Position numbers and translations under genes: made by a program. Shown here in pieces: positions 1-9,736 of a DNA stretch of 64,000 nucleotides. Each line of letters opens with the position of its first letter. Within the stretch, counting starts at the first letter, position 1. The stretch is from Hyphomicrobiales bacterium (GTDB lineage Bacteria > Pseudomonadota > Alphaproteobacteria > Rhizobiales > Rhizobiaceae): NCBI GenBank assembly GCA_900473805.1, contig UCMS01000009.1, forward strand, positions 62,001-126,000. Direction: 5' to 3'. The notes below the pieces were generated by a model. The model saw only the letters and a list, made by a program, of their open reading frames with translations. It had not been told where the DNA came from and made no database searches.

Positions 1-16
1 TTCCCATCGCCATGGC

Positions 17-607
17 TCAGGCCACGCCCGCGTGAAGATAGAGCCAGGTGGTCGGCTCGCCATCGAAAGCCCCACCCGAGACGGTCTCGATGTCGACGCC
101 GACAAAGCCGGCAGCTTCGCAGAGTTCTGCCAGTTCGTCCCGCGTCGGTCTGTTGTAATAGCGTCCGAAGCGGTCTGTTCCTTGCGTGCCGCCTGTCTTG
201 AAGCTGGCATAGAAGCGACCGTGGGGACGGAGGGCCTTGGCAATGCGGGCGAGCACATCCGCCAGATTGCCTTTCGGAACATGCAGCAGGCAGGCATTGG
301 CCCAAATGCCATCGAACTCCGCCTCGTAAGCCAGTTCCTGGAACGGCAGCACGAGAACCGGTCGCCCGAGCCGGCGCTCGGCCTGCGATGCCATGGCGGC
401 TGATCCATCCGAAGGGGTGACGTCGAAACCCAGTTGAAGCAAGGCCTCACTGTCGCCGCCTGCGCCGCAGCCGAGTTCGAGGATGCGGGCAGCCACCGGA
501 AGCCGCTCGACGAAACGGGTCATCTGGTGTTCGGGCACGCGGCGATCGCGTGCCGCATAAAGAGCCGCGTTGCCTTCGTAGAAATGAAGAGAGGGGTCGC
601 CGGTCAC
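17..607 (-). CDS. Class I SAM-dependent methyltransferase
   Basis: Small methyltransferase of 196 residues. It carries the SAM-binding glycine motif ELGCGAGG (residues 44-51), an acidic loop after the second strand (TPSDGS) and a late FYASFKTG strand, as in the Methyltransf_11/25 families. The substrate cannot be read from the sequence. The start is GTG at 607, chosen because GGGGAGG lies about 6 nt upstream; no better ATG is near. It lies downstream of dnaA on the same strand but behind the dnaA terminator, so it is probably a separate unit. The family is clear and the specific function is unknown. Confidence 0.8.
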   Translation of the reverse strand: MTGDPSLHFYEGNAALYAARDRRVPEHQMTRFVERLPVAARILELGCGAGGDSEALLQLGFDVTPSDGSAAMASQAERRLGRPVLVLPFQELAYEAEFDGIWANACLLHVPKGNLADVLARIAKALRPHGRFYASFKTGGTQGTDRFGRYYNRPTRDELAELCEAAGFVGVDIETVSGGAFDGEPTTWLYLHAGVA

Positions 608-623
608 AAGATCCTCCCCAATG

Positions 624-648
624 AAAAGGCCGGCTTGGGAGCCGGCCT
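624..648 (-). terminator. Rho-independent terminator of dnaA
   Basis: A perfect 7-bp stem, GGCCGGC and GCCGGCC, with a 6-nt loop is followed on the minus strand by TTTT. It begins 12 nt after the dnaA stop codon, so it most likely ends dnaA transcription. Confidence 0.85.
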
Positions 649-659
649 CGGTGTTCGTC

Positions 660-2216
660 TCATTCGTTGATCAGACGTCGCAGCAGTTCGATTTCCTGCG
701 ACAGCTTCTGATCGGCGGAGATCAGTTCCTCGATCTTGCGGACCGCATGCAGGACCGTGGTGTGATCGCGTCCGCCGAAACGACGGCCGATCTCGGGGAA
801 AGAGCGAGGCGTGAGCGTCTTCGACAGATACATGGCGATCTGGCGCGGCTTGACGATGACCCGGGTGCGACGGTTGGATACGAGTTCCTGGCGCGACACG
901 TTGTAATGACGGGCGACGACACGCTGGATGTCTTCGATGCGGACGCGCTTCTGATCGCCGGCGCCAACGAGATGGGCGAGCAGTTCATCGACGCGCTCGA
1001 TCGACAGATTCGGCTCGAAGGAGCGACGGAAGAGCAACTGGTTGAAGGCGCCTTCGAGATCGCGGCCGCTGCTGGTGATGTTGCGGGCAACATGTTCGAG
1101 AATGTCGGCGGGAATGTCGAGCGACGGATCTTCCTTGCGAGCAGCGTCGAGGCGCGACTTCATCATGTCGAGGCGCATCTCGTAGTCAGGCGCTTCCATC
1201 TCGATGGCAACGCCGCCCTGGAGACGCGAACGGACGCGCGGGTCTAGCGATTCCAGCTCCCATGGCGCACGGTCAGCGGCGACCACGACCTGCTTTGCGC
1301 TGTCGAGGAGCATGTTGAGCAGATGGCAGAACTCGTGCTGGATCATCTTGCCCTGCAGGAACTGCATGTCGTCAATGATCAGGAGATCGATGTTGCGCAG
1401 CGAATCCTTCAGCGTCAGGGCATCATTGTCGCGGATGGCAGTCGCGAAGCGCCACATGAAGTACTCGGCGGTCAGATAGACGACACGGGGCGCGCGCGGA
1501 CTGTGAACGGCCGCGTTGGCGATCGCCTGCAGAAGGTGCGTCTTGCCGAGGCCGACGGAGGAATGAATGAAGAGGGGGTTGAAGCGCACGGCACCGGCGC
1601 CAGCCTCTGCGATGGTCTTGGCTGCGGCGAGCGCCACACGGTTCGACGAACCCTCGACGAAGCCGTCAAAGGTGTAGCGGCTGTCCAGCGGCGAGCCGAA
1701 AAGCGGGCTCGCCGAGCTGGCGGCACGGCCTGTGACCGACGAAGGCGCCTGCGGGGCTGCGATCTGGCCGATGCTCTGCGGACCCGGCTTGCGGCTGACC
1801 ACCTGCTGCGGGGCCGGCTCGGCACCCGGCTGGCGCTCGTCGAGCACCGGACCACGGGTGTTGCGGCTGGCGCTGCGCACCATGATCTCCACCTTGAGGA
1901 TGGACGGATCTTCCGCCTGGAAGATCGAGGTAATGAGATCGAGATAACGGTTGTTGATCCACGACTTCAGGAAGGTCGTCGGAACCGTGAGACGCACCAC
2001 GCTCTTGGAGGCGGAGTGCAGCTTCAGGCGGCCGAACCAGCTCTGGTACACGTCGACGCCCACCTGGGCTTTCAATCTTTTGCTGAACCGGTCGAAAAGA
2101 GCATCATGCTTCATTTCGGCATTCTCTCCTGCTCCTTCGGAGCACGCGGCGTCCAGCGCCGAATGTGCATGGTCCCCGTTTGCCAACGCACCGGCCGTCA
2201 TAGAATTCATCTGCAT
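660..2216 (-). CDS. dnaA: Chromosomal replication initiator protein DnaA
   Basis: DnaA is the AAA+ ATPase that binds DnaA boxes and opens the origin. The 518-residue product shows domain I ([19 protein letters not shown]), a variable Pro/Gln/Ala linker, the Walker A loop [11 protein letters not shown] near residue 220, Walker [10 protein letters not shown] near 282, and the C-terminal box-binding signature [18 protein letters not shown] 2216 was chosen because GGAAGG lies 7 nt upstream; an in-frame TTG at 2231 and an ATG at 2114 (MKHDALF, where many homologues begin) are alternatives. It is not next to dnaN, which lies 31 kb away. The long upstream gap holds a GANTC cluster, which suggests methylation-linked control. 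Confidence 0.98.
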   Translation of the reverse strand: MQMNSMTAGALANGDHAHSALDAACSEGAGENAEMKHDALFDRFSKRLKAQVGVDVYQSWFGRLKLHSASKSVVRLTVPTTFLKSWINNRYLDLITSIFQAEDPSILKVEIMVRSASRNTRGPVLDERQPGAEPAPQQVVSRKPGPQSIGQIAAPQAPSSVTGRAASSASPLFGSPLDSRYTFDGFVEGSSNRVALAAAKTIAEAGAGAVRFNPLFIHSSVGLGKTHLLQAIANAAVHSPRAPRVVYLTAEYFMWRFATAIRDNDALTLKDSLRNIDLLIIDDMQFLQGKMIQHEFCHLLNMLLDSAKQVVVAADRAPWELESLDPRVRSRLQGGVAIEMEAPDYEMRLDMMKSRLDAARKEDPSLDIPADILEHVARNITSSGRDLEGAFNQLLFRRSFEPNLSIERVDELLAHLVGAGDQKRVRIEDIQRVVARHYNVSRQELVSNRRTRVIVKPRQIAMYLSKTLTPRSFPEIGRRFGGRDHTTVLHAVRKIEELISADQKLSQEIELLRRLINE

Positions 2217-2980
2217 TGTGCCGCCTTCCAAATCATTCCAGGTGTCGGGCGCCTCTTTACGCCGTCCGACAGCCGCTTCATCTCGTGCAGATCCGTAACC
2301 GGACCCAACTATCCCCGAATGGACCGGTTCCCAACCTCAGCCAAAAGACTGGTCCCGATCCGGCCATCGCCCCCAAACCGACGGCCTTGCCACTATCCTC
2401 GGTGAACGGCATCCTCGACATGCCGTCCACTTTCCCCGCCCGGCCTGAGGCTGGATCGAGGCACAAAACCGCCACCACGCGGAAACCGTCAGGTTTCCGA
2501 TGCAATGCCGATCACTTTCTGAGAAAACGGAATGGAAACACTCCGTTCCGGCAAAGGTTGTCGTGGTGGAGCGGCATTTCTACCGACCGGACCGTCTTTC
2601 CAGACCAGTCCCACGCCCCTTGCTGGAGATCATTAATGCAGGATCAAATGGCAAGATCAACACTGATTTTTACGCGAAACGGACGCTTGGCCATTGACTC
2701 TTGGTACTTCATTTTTGCGTCACATTCGGCTGAAAAAGAATCGCTTTTGAATCAAGGAGATTCACAATCAGTCCCGAAATGGACCTTCTCCGAGGCCAAA
2801 AAATAAAAATTCTCTTGACTCGCAGAGGACCCAACCTGCCCCAACGTGAAGCGAGCGAATGGAGAGGCACCTCTCTCAAATATTTGAAATTAAAAGATTT
2901 TTTTTGTCATCCCGCTGACACGGTGCGGTGCACAAGCATATCATGAAACATGATTTTCATGTGTCGGACCAAACCAACGC
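2217..2980. other. dnaA upstream region, no gene
   Basis: About 760 bp between the dnaA start and the rpsT terminator. I see no credible coding sequence on either strand. It holds five GANTC sites (2696-2821), an imperfect 9-bp hairpin (2528-2550), an AT-rich run with a CAAATATTTG palindrome (2877-2908) and a 7-bp dyad CATGAAA-N6-TTTCATG (2942-2961). It must contain the dnaA promoter and leader. I found no copy of the DnaA box TTATCCACA or a close variant, so I do not call it an origin. Confidence 0.6.
2696..2821. promoter_or_regulatory. Cluster of five GANTC (CcrM) sites upstream of dnaA
   Basis: GANTC sites lie at 2696-2700, 2738-2742, 2749-2753, 2759-2763 and 2817-2821. Random sequence gives about one site per 256 bp, so five in 126 bp is a strong local enrichment. 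GANTC is the target of the alphaproteobacterial adenine methylase CcrM, whose methylation state modulates cell-cycle promoters including dnaA in Caulobacter. A role here is inferred from position, 480-605 bp upstream of the dnaA start. Confidence 0.55.
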
Positions 2981-3005
2981 AAAAAGCCCGGCAAAATGCC
3001 AGGCT
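2981..3005 (-). terminator. Rho-independent terminator of rpsT
   Basis: On the minus strand an 8-bp stem, AGCCTGGC and GCCGGGCT with one G-T pair, encloses an ATTTT loop and runs into TTTTT. It lies 30 nt after the rpsT stop and isolates rpsT from dnaA. Confidence 0.88.
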
Positions 3006-3035
3006 CTTATTAATTTGTCAGAAAGATGGCTGAAT

Positions 3036-3302
3036 TTAGACAGCCAGGGCCTTCACACGAGCGGCAAGACGCGAGATCTTGCGCGATGCCGTGTTGGCAT
3101 GAACCACACCCTTGGTGGCTGCGCGCTGGATCTCCGGCTGAGCTGCCTTAAGAGCGTCCTTGGCGACAGCAGCGTCGCCCGAAGCGATGGCTTCTTCGAC
3201 CTTACGGATGAAACCACGGACCCGCGAACGACGAGCCTTGTTGACTGCAGTGCGGGCAGCGATCTTGCGGGTCGCCTTTTTCGCCGAAGCTGTATTGGCC
3301 AT
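3036..3302 (-). CDS. rpsT: 30S ribosomal protein S20
   Basis: An 88-residue basic protein beginning [13 protein letters not shown], the typical S20 N-terminus, which binds 16S rRNA early in 30S assembly. The composition is rich in Lys, Arg and Ala with long helices, and the length matches the family. A longer in-frame reading to 3416 exists, but residues upstream of MANTASAKK have no S20 character, so the start is ATG 3302. The leader carries a bulged stem (3391-3415) that could serve the translational feedback known for S20 in other bacteria; that role is inference. The gene has its own terminator and is followed by dnaA on the same strand. Confidence 0.97.
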   Translation of the reverse strand: MANTASAKKATRKIAARTAVNKARRSRVRGFIRKVEEAIASGDAAVAKDALKAAQPEIQRAATKGVVHANTASRKISRLAARVKALAV

Positions 3303-3390
3303 AGATGCCTCTCTCGAATTCAAATCAAAGCCCACCATGCCGCGTCGGGTCGTTGCGACCTGCCATACCAGCACTTGGGGAGCTGTTTCA

Positions 3391-3415
3391 TGGGAAAAGC
3401 GCAGTGGCTTTCCCA
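3391..3415 (-). repeat. Bulged inverted repeat upstream of rpsT
   Basis: TGGGAAAAGC and GCTTTCCCA form a stem of 9 pairs with one bulged base and a 6-nt loop, about 90 nt upstream of the rpsT start and 75 nt past the enoyl-CoA hydratase stop. It may be a terminator of the upstream gene or a leader structure of rpsT; no T-run follows on the minus strand. Confidence 0.4.
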
Positions 3416-3490
3416 ACCGTGGGCGGGCATATAGCGGGAAAGCGCGGATGCGTCAACGCGGATTCTGCAGGAATTGCGCCTTGCGGCTGC

Positions 3491-4264
3491 TTATCTGTTC
3501 CTGAATGCCGGCTTGCGCTTCTCGACGAAGGCCGCCATGCCCTCCTTCTGATCTTCCGTTGCAAACAGTGAATGGAAGAGGCGGCGCTCGGAGCGCAGGC
3601 CTTCGGTCAATGTCTGCTCAAAGGCGCGGTTGACCGCCTCTTTGGCCATCATGACGGCGGTGCGCGAGAAAGCCGCGATCTTGGCGGCGGCGTCCAGGGC
3701 TTCCTCCAGCAGGCGCTCTGGCTCCACGACGCGGGCGACGAGGCCTGCGCTTTCGGCCTCTGCCGCATCCATCATGCGCCCTGTCAGGCAGAGGTCCATG
3801 GCCTTGGCCTTGCCGACGGCGCGGGTCAGCCGCTGGGAGCCGCCCATGCCGGGAATGATGCCGAGCGTGATCTCGGGTTGGCCGAACTTTGCGGTCTTGG
3901 AGGCGATGATAAAATCGCACATCATGGCCAGCTCGCATCCGCCGCCAAGCGCGAAGCCGGATACTGCCGCAATGATCGGCTTGCGGAAGCCGGCAATATC
4001 GTCCCAGCCGCCGATGAAGCCGCCGGTATAGGCGTCGACGAAATCGAGCGACTGCATCTCCTTGATATCCGCACCCGCGGCGAAGGCCTTTTCGGACCCT
4101 GTGAGAACCACAGCGCCGATGTCGGCATCGACTTCCAACTCGGCCAGAAGCTCACGCAGTTCGCGCATCACCGTCGAATTGAGCGCGTTCAGCGCCTGGG
4201 GCCGGTTCAGCGTGATGATCGCAACCCGCTCACGGCGTTCGGTCAAAAGCGTTTCAAATGACAT
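3491..4264 (-). CDS. Enoyl-CoA hydratase
   Basis: A 257-residue crotonase-family enzyme that hydrates trans-2-enoyl-CoA in fatty-acid beta-oxidation. The oxyanion-hole segment [10 protein letters not shown] (61-70), the [11 protein letters not shown] stretch with catalytic Glu111, and the [13 protein letters not shown] stretch with catalytic Glu131 are all present, which favours true hydratase activity over other crotonase reactions. The C-terminal trimerisation helix with [10 protein letters not shown] is complete. It stands between mutM and rpsT on the same strand. Sinorhizobium carries a homologue at the same place (from memory), often named fadB1 or echA; I leave the symbol empty because the exact chain-length role is unknown. 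Confidence 0.93.
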   Translation of the reverse strand: MSFETLLTERRERVAIITLNRPQALNALNSTVMRELRELLAELEVDADIGAVVLTGSEKAFAAGADIKEMQSLDFVDAYTGGFIGGWDDIAGFRKPIIAAVSGFALGGGCELAMMCDFIIASKTAKFGQPEITLGIIPGMGGSQRLTRAVGKAKAMDLCLTGRMMDAAEAESAGLVARVVEPERLLEEALDAAAKIAAFSRTAVMMAKEAVNRAFEQTLTEGLRSERRLFHSLFATEDQKEGMAAFVEKRKPAFRNR

Positions 4265-4292
4265 GTCTCTCTCCCTGGCTGGCCCTTGCGGC

Positions 4293-5183
4293 TCACTTCT
4301 GGCAGCGGCGACAATAGAATGTCGAGCGGCCGGATTGAACTATCCTTTCGACGGTACCGCCACAACCATCCGTGAGGCATTCCCTGCCCTCGCGATCATA
4401 GGCGCGGAAGAAATGCTGGAAATAGCCCAGCGTGCCATCGGTCTGGATATGGTCTCGGAGCGACGAACCGCCGGCCTCGATCGCGTCGGCGATCACCTCG
4501 CGGATGGCCTCCGCCAGCAGAGTGAGTTCCCGTTTCGGCTTGCCGGTCTTGGTGACAAGGGTCGAGACCTTGCGGGTGGGGGACAGATGGGAGCGCCAGA
4601 GCGCTTCGCAGACATAGATATTGCCGAGACCGGCGATCACCTTCTGGTCAAGCAGGGCGCTTTTCAGGGGCTGGCTGCGATCCGCAAAGCGCGAGGCGAG
4701 ATAATTGGCGGACAACATGTTGCCCACGGGCTCTGGGCCGAGGTCGCGGAAGGCCGGGTAATCGTCGAGTTCGGCACGGTTGACGAGATCCATGAAGCCG
4801 AAGCGACGCGGATCATTGTAGATGACGCGGACCGGACCCTCTGCGCGTTCCAGATGGAAGAGCACGTGGTCGTGTTTTTCGTCCTTGCTGCGTTCGTGAT
4901 GGAAGACGCCGGGGGTGTTTGCGGCCTCCCCCTCCTCGATGCGGAAGGAGCCGGACATGCCGAGATGGGCGATGATGGTGGCGCCGTCGTCCAGATTGAT
5001 CAGCAGGTACTTGGCACGGCGGGACAGAGCCGCAATGCGGCGGCCTTCGACCCTTGCGGCAAAATCGCGCGGCAGGGGAAAGCGCAGATCTGCGCGCCGC
5101 AACTCCAGCCGCTGCAGTTGCGCGCCTTCCATCGTCGGCGCAAGGCCGCGGCGGACTGTCTCTACCTCTGGCAATTCCGGCAT
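4293..5183 (-). CDS. mutM: Formamidopyrimidine-DNA glycosylase (Fpg/MutM)
   Basis: A bifunctional glycosylase/AP lyase that removes 8-oxoguanine and formamidopyrimidine from DNA. The 296-residue product begins MPELPEVE, giving the N-terminal proline nucleophile and the catalytic Glu after Met removal. A helix-two-turn-helix region ([20 protein letters not shown]) and a C-terminal zinc finger with Cys269, Cys274, Cys291 and Cys294, ending in the QSGRSTFYC signature, complete the family pattern. It is transcribed away from ubiE. The 138-bp divergent gap contains a 12-bp palindrome, GGTCTATAGACC, at 5220-5231. Confidence 0.97.
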   Translation of the reverse strand: MPELPEVETVRRGLAPTMEGAQLQRLELRRADLRFPLPRDFAARVEGRRIAALSRRAKYLLINLDDGATIIAHLGMSGSFRIEEGEAANTPGVFHHERSKDEKHDHVLFHLERAEGPVRVIYNDPRRFGFMDLVNRAELDDYPAFRDLGPEPVGNMLSANYLASRFADRSQPLKSALLDQKVIAGLGNIYVCEALWRSHLSPTRKVSTLVTKTGKPKRELTLLAEAIREVIADAIEAGGSSLRDHIQTDGTLGYFQHFFRAYDREGRECLTDGCGGTVERIVQSGRSTFYCRRCQK

Positions 5184-5321
5184 TTCAGCCCATCTTTCTG
5201 TTTGAAGCGCCTGTTTTACGGTCTATAGACCAGCCATGAAGCCGGTGCACTTGCGCAGATAGCGCGCGCAAGCCCTTTTCGCTATGGTCTGCCCAACCTG
5301 TCCGATACGTGGAGTAAATCG

Positions 5322-6098
5322 ATGACCGAGAGCCGCATTTCCGCCGATGGCGGCATGGAAACCTCCTACGGGTTTCGCCAGGTCGACGAACAGGAAAAGC
5401 AGGGCCTGGTCAACGAGGTCTTCCACAAGGTGGCCAAGCGCTACGACATCATGAACGACGTGATGTCGGCGGGCCTGCACCGCGTCTGGAAGGACGCGAT
5501 GGTCGCCTCGCTCAATCCGCGCAAGGACCCTAACTACAAGGTGCTTGATGTGGCTGGCGGCACCGGCGACATCGCATTTCGCATCGTCGAAGCCTCAAAC
5601 CGGCTGGCGCATGCAACTGTGCTCGACATCAACGGCTCGATGCTGGGTGTCGGCGCGGAGCGGGCGGAGAAGAAGGGGCTCACCCCCAACCTCACCTTCG
5701 TCGAGGCCAATGCCGAGAGCCTGCCTTTCGAGGACAATTCATTCGACGCCTATACGATCGCCTTTGGCATCCGCAATGTGCCGCATATCGATGTGGCCCT
5801 ATCGGAAGCTTTTCGCGTGTTGAAGCGCGGCGGGCGTCTTCTGGTGCTGGAATTCTCCGAGGTCGAGATGCCGCTCCTGGACAAGGTCTATGATGCCTGG
5901 TCGTTCAACGCGATCCCGCGCTTCGGCAAAATGATCACCGGTGACGCCGAGCCCTACCAGTATCTGGTGGAATCGATCCGCAAGTTCCCGAACCAGGCGG
6001 ACTTTGCTCGCATGATTGAACGCGCCGGTTTCTCCAGCGTGCGCTTTACCAACTACACCGGCGGGATCGCGGCCCTGCATTCCGGCTGGAAGATCTGA
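5322..6098 (+). CDS. ubiE: Ubiquinone/menaquinone biosynthesis C-methyltransferase UbiE
   Basis: SAM-dependent C-methyltransferase acting on the benzoquinol ring in ubiquinone synthesis. The 258 residues include the family signature [18 protein letters not shown] (41-58), the SAM loop [13 protein letters not shown] (74-86) and [13 protein letters not shown] near 150. The ATG at 5322 has GGAG about 9 nt upstream. Only 5 nt separate it from ubiB, so the two genes form a ubiquinone operon. The C-terminus [17 protein letters not shown] is typical of the family. Confidence 0.97.
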   Translation: MTESRISADGGMETSYGFRQVDEQEKQGLVNEVFHKVAKRYDIMNDVMSAGLHRVWKDAMVASLNPRKDPNYKVLDVAGGTGDIAFRIVEASNRLAHATVLDINGSMLGVGAERAEKKGLTPNLTFVEANAESLPFEDNSFDAYTIAFGIRNVPHIDVALSEAFRVLKRGGRLLVLEFSEVEMPLLDKVYDAWSFNAIPRFGKMITGDAEPYQYLVESIRKFPNQADFARMIERAGFSSVRFTNYTGGIAALHSGWKI

Positions 6099-6103
6099 GC
6101 CCC

Positions 6104-7678
6104 ATGAGCACGATCGGTGCATATGTCCGCCTGGCGCGGGTCGGCTGGGTGCTGGTGCGGGAGGGCGTCGTTGCGGCCCTGCCGTCGGAAGGGTTGCCGC
6201 CGCTCGTGGGTTTTGCCAAAGCCGCTGTGGCACCGCTTGCCCGCAGCCGGACGAAATCCGTCGAGCGGGCCGACCGGCTCGCCAATGCCGTGGCGCGTCT
6301 CGGTCCCTCCTATGTGAAGATCGGCCAGTTTCTCGCCACCCGACCCGATGTCGTCGGCGCCGATTTTGCCGAGGATCTCTCCGGCCTGCAGGACCGGATG
6401 GCATTTTTCCCGACCGAGGCATCCCGGTCGACGATCCGCGAGTCGCTCGGCCGGACGATCGAGGATCTTTATGCGCGCTTCGAGGAGCCGATTGCGGCTG
6501 CCTCGATCGCGCAGGTGCATCCGGCTGAAGTCGAAACACCTGAGGGGCGTCGCAAGGTCGCCGTGAAGGTCATTCGACCGGGCGTGCGCAAACGTTTCGC
6601 CGCCGATCTCGAAGCCATGTATCTGGTGTCCCGTCTGCAGGAGCGCTTCATTCCGAATTCCCGGCGTTTGCGCCCCGTGGAGGTGACGAAGACGCTGGAG
6701 CAGACCACCAAGGTGGAGATGGATCTCCGGCTTGAGGCGGCAGCGCTGTCTGAGATCGCCGAGAACACCCAGAATGATCCGGGCTTCCGTGTGCCCAAGG
6801 TCGACTGGGAGCGCACCGGGCGTGACGTCGTCACCATGGAATGGATCGACGGCATCAAGATGTCGGATGTCGAAGGCCTGAAGGCCGCCGGACATGACTT
6901 GAATGCGCTTGCCGATACGCTGATCCAGTCCTTCCTGCGCCACACGCTGCGAGACGGCTTCTTCCATGCCGACATGCATCCGGGCAATCTGTTCGTCGAT
7001 GCCTCCGGCACGATCGTCGCGGTCGACATGGGCATTGCCGGACGGCTCGGCAAAAAGGAGCGGCGTTTCCTGGCGGAAATTCTCTACGGTTTCATTACGC
7101 GCGATTACATGCGCGTCGCCGAAGTGCACTTCGAGGCGGGTTACGTGCCTTCGCATCATAATGTCGCGAGCTTTGCCCAGGCGATCCGGGCGATCGGGGA
7201 GCCGATCCACGGACAACCGGCCGAGACCATTTCCATGGGCAAGCTCCTGACGCTGCTGTTCGAGGTCACCGAGATCTTCGACATGGAAACGCGGCCAGAA
7301 CTGGTGATGCTGCAAAAGACGATGGTGGTCGTGGAGGGTGTGTCGCGCATTCTCAATCCGCGCTTCAACATGTGGAAGGCGGCCGAACCGGTCGTCTCCG
7401 GATGGATCCGCGACAATCTCGGGCCCAAACGCATCGTCACCGACCTGAAGGACGGCGCCAAGGCTGCCATGCGGCTGGCCGAGGCCCTGCCGGACATCGC
7501 CACCAAGACGGAAAAGCTTCATGGCGAGATCATGCGCATGAGCGAAGAAGGGTTGCGTTTCGACGCGCAGACCGCCGAGCGGATCGGACGGGCAGAGGCC
7601 AGGCACACGCGGTCCGGACGGATCGCGCTCTGGGTGATTGCCCTCGCGCTCGTAGCGATCGCCATTCAGCTTTCCTGA
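6104..7678 (+). CDS. ubiB: Ubiquinone biosynthesis accessory kinase-like protein UbiB
   Basis: A 524-residue member of the ABC1/ADCK/UbiB atypical kinase family, needed for ubiquinone synthesis at the membrane. It has the KxGQ motif in PSYVKIGQFLATRPD, the alanine-rich loop EPIAAASIAQVH that replaces the normal P-loop, the catalytic HADMHPGN segment and the metal-binding VDMGIAG segment. A hydrophobic segment at the extreme C-terminus (ALWVIALALVAIAIQLS) provides the membrane anchor. It is cotranscribed with ubiE, 5 nt downstream. Its biochemical role is thought to be ATPase-linked extraction or presentation of lipid intermediates. Confidence 0.96.
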   Translation: MSTIGAYVRLARVGWVLVREGVVAALPSEGLPPLVGFAKAAVAPLARSRTKSVERADRLANAVARLGPSYVKIGQFLATRPDVVGADFAEDLSGLQDRMAFFPTEASRSTIRESLGRTIEDLYARFEEPIAAASIAQVHPAEVETPEGRRKVAVKVIRPGVRKRFAADLEAMYLVSRLQERFIPNSRRLRPVEVTKTLEQTTKVEMDLRLEAAALSEIAENTQNDPGFRVPKVDWERTGRDVVTMEWIDGIKMSDVEGLKAAGHDLNALADTLIQSFLRHTLRDGFFHADMHPGNLFVDASGTIVAVDMGIAGRLGKKERRFLAEILYGFITRDYMRVAEVHFEAGYVPSHHNVASFAQAIRAIGEPIHGQPAETISMGKLLTLLFEVTEIFDMETRPELVMLQKTMVVVEGVSRILNPRFNMWKAAEPVVSGWIRDNLGPKRIVTDLKDGAKAAMRLAEALPDIATKTEKLHGEIMRMSEEGLRFDAQTAERIGRAEARHTRSGRIALWVIALALVAIAIQLS

Positions 7679-7792
7679 CACGTTTGGGGCGGGCCGGCCG
7701 AGCGCCAAAATTTTTCGTCAGACATGATGGAACAATAAGCGCTGTCGGGCGTTCGAACCACATACTGCGCTCTTTGTTCCGTCTGGAATTTC

Positions 7793-9280
7793 ATGTCCGC
7801 CACACAAACCGGCCTGGTCCGTTCCGCCCTGCTCTTCCTGCTGATCGGCACGGGTATCCTTGTTATCATCATCGTTGCCACTTTCGGTCTGGTGGAGCGA
7901 ACCCGCACGACTTTCGGCGACATCCTTGTCGAGCGTGATATCCGCCGCATGTCTGCAGACCTGATGCAGAAGCTCACGGATGGAGAAACCGGCCAGCGCG
8001 GTTTTCTGATCACAGGGGACGAGGTGTTTCTCAGCCCCTATGAACAGGCCGTCGGCGAGATCCGCTCCGCCGTCGAAGCGCTTGCGGAAAAGGTGGACGG
8101 ACGCCCGGTAAAAGAACGGGACACGACTGAGCTGCGCAGCCTGGTGGAGAGCAAGCTCACGGAAATGGCCCGCACCATCCAACTGGTTCGCGATGGCGAT
8201 CAGGCGGCAGCCGTCGCACTCGTCGAGACAAATGTCGGGCGCAAGAACATGGACCGGATCCGCGAGATCCTCGAGGATTTCAAGGACAAATCCGATCTGG
8301 CGATCGACAAGGGCGCCGACCAGCAGATCGATGCAACCCAACAACTGCAGTGGATCACCATTGCCGGCGGTGTCGCGATCATCGTGATCATGGGCGCGGC
8401 CCTCTTCGTCGTCGCCCAGCATATCCGGGCTCTCGCCACTTCGCAGCAGGAAGTTCGCCGCCTCAACGAAGGCCTGGAGGCGCGCGTTGCCGAGCGCACC
8501 GAGGACCTGATGCAGGCGAACCAGGAAATCCAGCGCTTCGCCTATATCGTGACGCATGACCTTCGGGCGCCGCTCGTCAACATCATGGGCTTTACGGCGG
8601 AATTGGACACCTCGCTGAAGGCCCTGCAAACCTATGTTTTGAACGAGGGCAAGCCGTTGTCAGAGGACGAGATCCAGACTGCACGGCTGGCGGCTGCCGA
8701 GGATCTGCCGGAAGCGATCGGCTTCATCCGCTCCTCTACACGCAAGATGGACGGGCTCATCAATGCCATCCTGAAGATCTCCCGCGATGGCCGGCGGCAG
8801 CTGAAGCCGGAAGAGATCGAGCTCAAGCCACTGGTCGAGACGATCACGGCGAGCGTCTACCACCAAATCAGCGAAAGCGACGGAGCGATTGACCTCGACA
8901 TCCGTGCCGATCGGCTGATTACCGACCGGCTCTCAGTCGAGCAGATACTCTCAAATCTGGTGGACAACGCCATCAAATACAAAAGTCCGGACCGGCCGCT
9001 GGCCCTCTCCATTCGCTCCATGCCCGAAGGCCGCCACATGGTGCGGATCGAGGTGCAGGACAACGGACGCGGGATTGCGGAGCAGGATCACGAACGTGTG
9101 TTCGAGCTCTTTCGCCGGTCGGGACAACAGGATAAAGCTGGCGAGGGCATCGGCCTCGCCCATGTTCGTTCATTGGCTCGGAACCTTGGCGGGGAAATCA
9201 GCGTTACCTCTCGTTTAGGAGAGGGATCGACCTTCGTGCTCAGGCTGCCATCCGATCTGTCACGCTTAGTACGGAGTTGA
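7793..9280 (+). CDS. CHASE3-domain sensor histidine kinase
   Basis: A membrane sensor kinase of 495 residues. Transmembrane segments lie at about 10-33 and 188-208 and flank an extracytoplasmic CHASE3 domain carrying the GETGQRGFLITGD signature (64-76). A short coiled linker leads to HisKA with phospho-acceptor His255 in VTHDLRAPL, then HATPase_c with N-box NLVDNAIKY, G1 DNGRGI and G2 GEGIGLAHV. There is no receiver or output domain. It overlaps no gene but is followed by a receiver ORF whose ATG is 3 nt beyond this stop, so the two are translationally linked. The ligand cannot be inferred; CHASE3 is commonly an uncharacterised sensor. Confidence 0.93.
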   Translation: MSATQTGLVRSALLFLLIGTGILVIIIVATFGLVERTRTTFGDILVERDIRRMSADLMQKLTDGETGQRGFLITGDEVFLSPYEQAVGEIRSAVEALAEKVDGRPVKERDTTELRSLVESKLTEMARTIQLVRDGDQAAAVALVETNVGRKNMDRIREILEDFKDKSDLAIDKGADQQIDATQQLQWITIAGGVAIIVIMGAALFVVAQHIRALATSQQEVRRLNEGLEARVAERTEDLMQANQEIQRFAYIVTHDLRAPLVNIMGFTAELDTSLKALQTYVLNEGKPLSEDEIQTARLAAAEDLPEAIGFIRSSTRKMDGLINAILKISRDGRRQLKPEEIELKPLVETITASVYHQISESDGAIDLDIRADRLITDRLSVEQILSNLVDNAIKYKSPDRPLALSIRSMPEGRHMVRIEVQDNGRGIAEQDHERVFELFRRSGQQDKAGEGIGLAHVRSLARNLGGEISVTSRLGEGSTFVLRLPSDLSRLVRS

Positions 9281-9282
9281 TT

Positions 9283-9720
9283 ATGAAAGCGGTGGGCAAA
9301 GAAGTTACGATCATCATGATCGAGGATGACGAAGGTCATGCTCGTCTTATCGAAAAGAACGTCCGGCGTGCCGGCGTCAACAACGACATCATTCCGTTCA
9401 CCAACGGGACCGAGGCGCTCGATTATGTCCTGGGTTCGGACCGGAGCGGAAAGGTTTCGGAAGACCGTTATCTTCTGATCCTGCTCGATCTCAACCTGCC
9501 CGACATGTCCGGCACGGATATTCTCGACCAGATCAAATCCAATCCGCATACGCGGCGCATGCCTGTGGTCATCCTGACGACGACGGACGACGAGCGCGAA
9601 ATCCAGCGGTGCTACGACCTCGGGGCCAATGTCTATATCACCAAACCTGTCGATTACGACAATTTCGCCAATGCCATCAGGCAGCTCGGTCTCTTCTTTT
9701 CTGTCATGCAAATCCCATGA
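9283..9720 (+). CDS. Single-domain response regulator (Rcp1-like)
   Basis: A stand-alone receiver of 145 residues with no DNA-binding or enzymatic output. The acidic pocket is IEDDEGH (14-20), the phospho-acceptor is Asp69 in LLDLNLPD, the switch Thr lies in ILTTT and the conserved Lys is Lys121 in YITKP. The ten-residue loop before the Asp and the NPHTRRMPVVILTTTDDE segment resemble phytochrome-associated Rcp1 receivers. ATG 9283 was preferred over an in-frame TTG at 9277 because ACGGAG lies 7 nt upstream. It sits between two kinase genes and may shuttle phosphate between them. Confidence 0.93.
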   Translation: MKAVGKEVTIIMIEDDEGHARLIEKNVRRAGVNNDIIPFTNGTEALDYVLGSDRSGKVSEDRYLLILLDLNLPDMSGTDILDQIKSNPHTRRMPVVILTTTDDEREIQRCYDLGANVYITKPVDYDNFANAIRQLGLFFSVMQIP

Positions 9721-9736
9721 GCTCGGACCCGCTCCG

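Noticed and set aside
2217..2980. Chromosomal origin of replication next to dnaA
   Set aside because: The region is AT-richer in parts, but I found no TTATCCACA-type DnaA box or close variant. In related rhizobia the origin lies near hemE, not dnaA.
5220..5231. 12-bp palindrome GGTCTATAGACC between mutM and ubiE
   Set aside because: About 16 such palindromes are expected by chance in 64 kb; no family operator is recognised.
6053..7708. 551-residue open frame antisense to ubiB
   Set aside because: Arg/His/Asp/Gly-biased shadow translation with no recognisable motif.
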